DNA of 5,485 bases from DATBLZ01 sp036555065 (GTDB lineage Bacteria; Pseudomonadota; Gammaproteobacteria; Steroidobacterales; Rariloculaceae): NCBI GenBank assembly GCA_036555065.1, contig DATBLZ010000051.1, positions 1 through 5,485 on the forward strand, read 5' to 3'. Under the pieces are notes generated by a model, which was given only the letters and a program-made list of their open reading frames with translations, was not told where the DNA came from and did not search any database. Numbering within the stretch: position 1 is the first letter of the stretch; each line of letters opens with the position of its first letter. The position numbers were made by a program, and so were the translations under genes. This document shows positions 5,152 to 5,485 of this stretch, piece by piece.

Positions 5152-5485
5152 TCAGGTACGAAGGGAATCCAGCAGACTTGATATGCTGTTTAACTTGGTC
5201 GAGAGCTTAGGTGCACGCTTCAGGTTTGAAGCAACAGTGTCGTCAACGATGCCCGATGCTTCGTTGATCAAAGCCTGACCGGCAGGCGTCAGTTTCGCCA
5301 TTGCGAGCCGAGCATCTCGCTTGTTCTTTACAGTCGAGACTAATCCGATCTTTTCCAGCGGACGAAGTGCCCGCGTCACTCCGGACGCGGTTAGTCCAAT
5401 GCTACGCGCAGCGTCAATCCTGCTAGCTTGCCCGTTAGGTGCCTCTGACAAAGCGCGCAATAGCCGATACTCCGCAAAACTGACG
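5152..5485 (-). CDS. MarR-family transcriptional regulator, N-terminus cut by window edge
   Basis: The visible 110 residues are the C-terminal part of a MarR-type winged-helix repressor. The frame continues past the right edge: codons for VSFAEYRLLRALSEAP precede the winged helix, as in complete members of about 140-150 residues. The domain is clear: helix-turn-helix IDAARSIGLTASGVTRALRPLEKIGLV, given here as its halves IDAARSIGLTASG and VTRALRPLEKIGLV, then the wing NKRDARLAMAKLTPAG with its conserved Asp-Ala-Arg and LT.AG, followed by the dimerisation helices to the C-terminal SLLDSLRT. MarR proteins bind DNA as dimers and usually release it on binding small aromatic ligands or on oxidation; the ligand here is unknown. 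It lies upstream of the DUF1330-like gene on the same strand, 153 bp away, which suggests but does not prove a joint unit. A TTG at 5458-5460 is not taken as the start because the conserved region extends beyond it. Confidence 0.85.
   Translation of the reverse strand, partial: VSFAEYRLLRALSEAPNGQASRIDAARSIGLTASGVTRALRPLEKIGLVSTVKNKRDARLAMAKLTPAGQALINEASGIVDDTVASNLKRAPKLSTKLNSISSLLDSLRT

Larger units (their letters stand above)
4516..5485. other. Lower-GC accessory segment starting right after tetR
   Basis: Hand counts of 60-base samples give about 52% G+C at 4801-4860 and 57% at 5281-5340, against 83% at 4321-4380 inside tetR and 65% at 2281-2340 inside ilvB. Codon choice in the two genes here is also less GC-biased. 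The change coincides with the tetR stop and the convergent junction. No insertion sequence, tRNA or flanking repeat is visible, so acquisition by transfer or insertion is an inference from composition only. The right border is outside the window. Confidence 0.5.

Noticed and set aside
5458..5460. TTG as the start of the MarR-like gene
   Set aside because: The conserved helix before the winged helix (FAEYRLLRAL) continues upstream in frame to the window edge, so the gene is truncated and does not start here.
1..5485. CRISPR array, tRNA or rRNA gene, insertion sequence or phage elements
   Set aside because: No regularly spaced repeats, cloverleaf sequence, transposase motif or terminal inverted repeats were seen on either strand.

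Overview
The window is a gene-dense bacterial chromosome segment. Most of it (about 1-4515) is strongly GC-rich with GC-biased third codon positions. The ProB sequence reads like the alphaproteobacterial/pseudomonadotal type, so a high-GC member of Pseudomonadota is the best guess. I cannot fix the genus, and the acetolactate synthase large subunit is not the commonest proteobacterial form.

Left part (1-3301), amino-acid biosynthesis. On the minus strand, ilvN/ilvH (acetolactate synthase regulatory subunit) is followed after 29 bp by proB (glutamate 5-kinase), which runs off the left edge before its C-terminal domain. The catalytic subunit gene ilvB points the other way, divergent from ilvN across only 53 bp. 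The two subunits of one enzyme are therefore made from back-to-back genes instead of the usual ilvBN operon, and the regulatory subunit is grouped with a proline biosynthesis gene.

Middle part (3302-4515), a small regulator/enzyme module. A VOC (glyoxalase-fold) protein on the minus strand converges on ilvB. It is divergent from a TetR-family repressor on the plus strand. The 52-bp spacer holds a perfect 13-bp palindrome and two 10-bp-spaced direct repeats, placed where a TetR repressor could shut off both genes. The tetR start codon is probably the first or second base of its mRNA (leaderless).

Right part (4516-5485), an accessory segment. Base composition falls visibly: sampled 60-base stretches are about 52-57% GC, against 65-83% in the stretches sampled to the left. 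It carries, on the minus strand, a MarR-family regulator cut by the right edge, a 153-bp spacer with a doubtful 30-codon ORF and a GC-rich hairpin, and a DUF1330-like protein. The DUF1330-like gene meets tetR head-on at a pair of 7-bp-stem hairpins. This segment may have been acquired separately.

No RNA gene, insertion sequence, CRISPR array, attachment site or origin was seen. No stretch longer than 153 bases lacks a supported gene. I did not find a clear new multi-gene system. The most unusual points are the split, divergent AHAS genes and the compact tetR/VOC control region.
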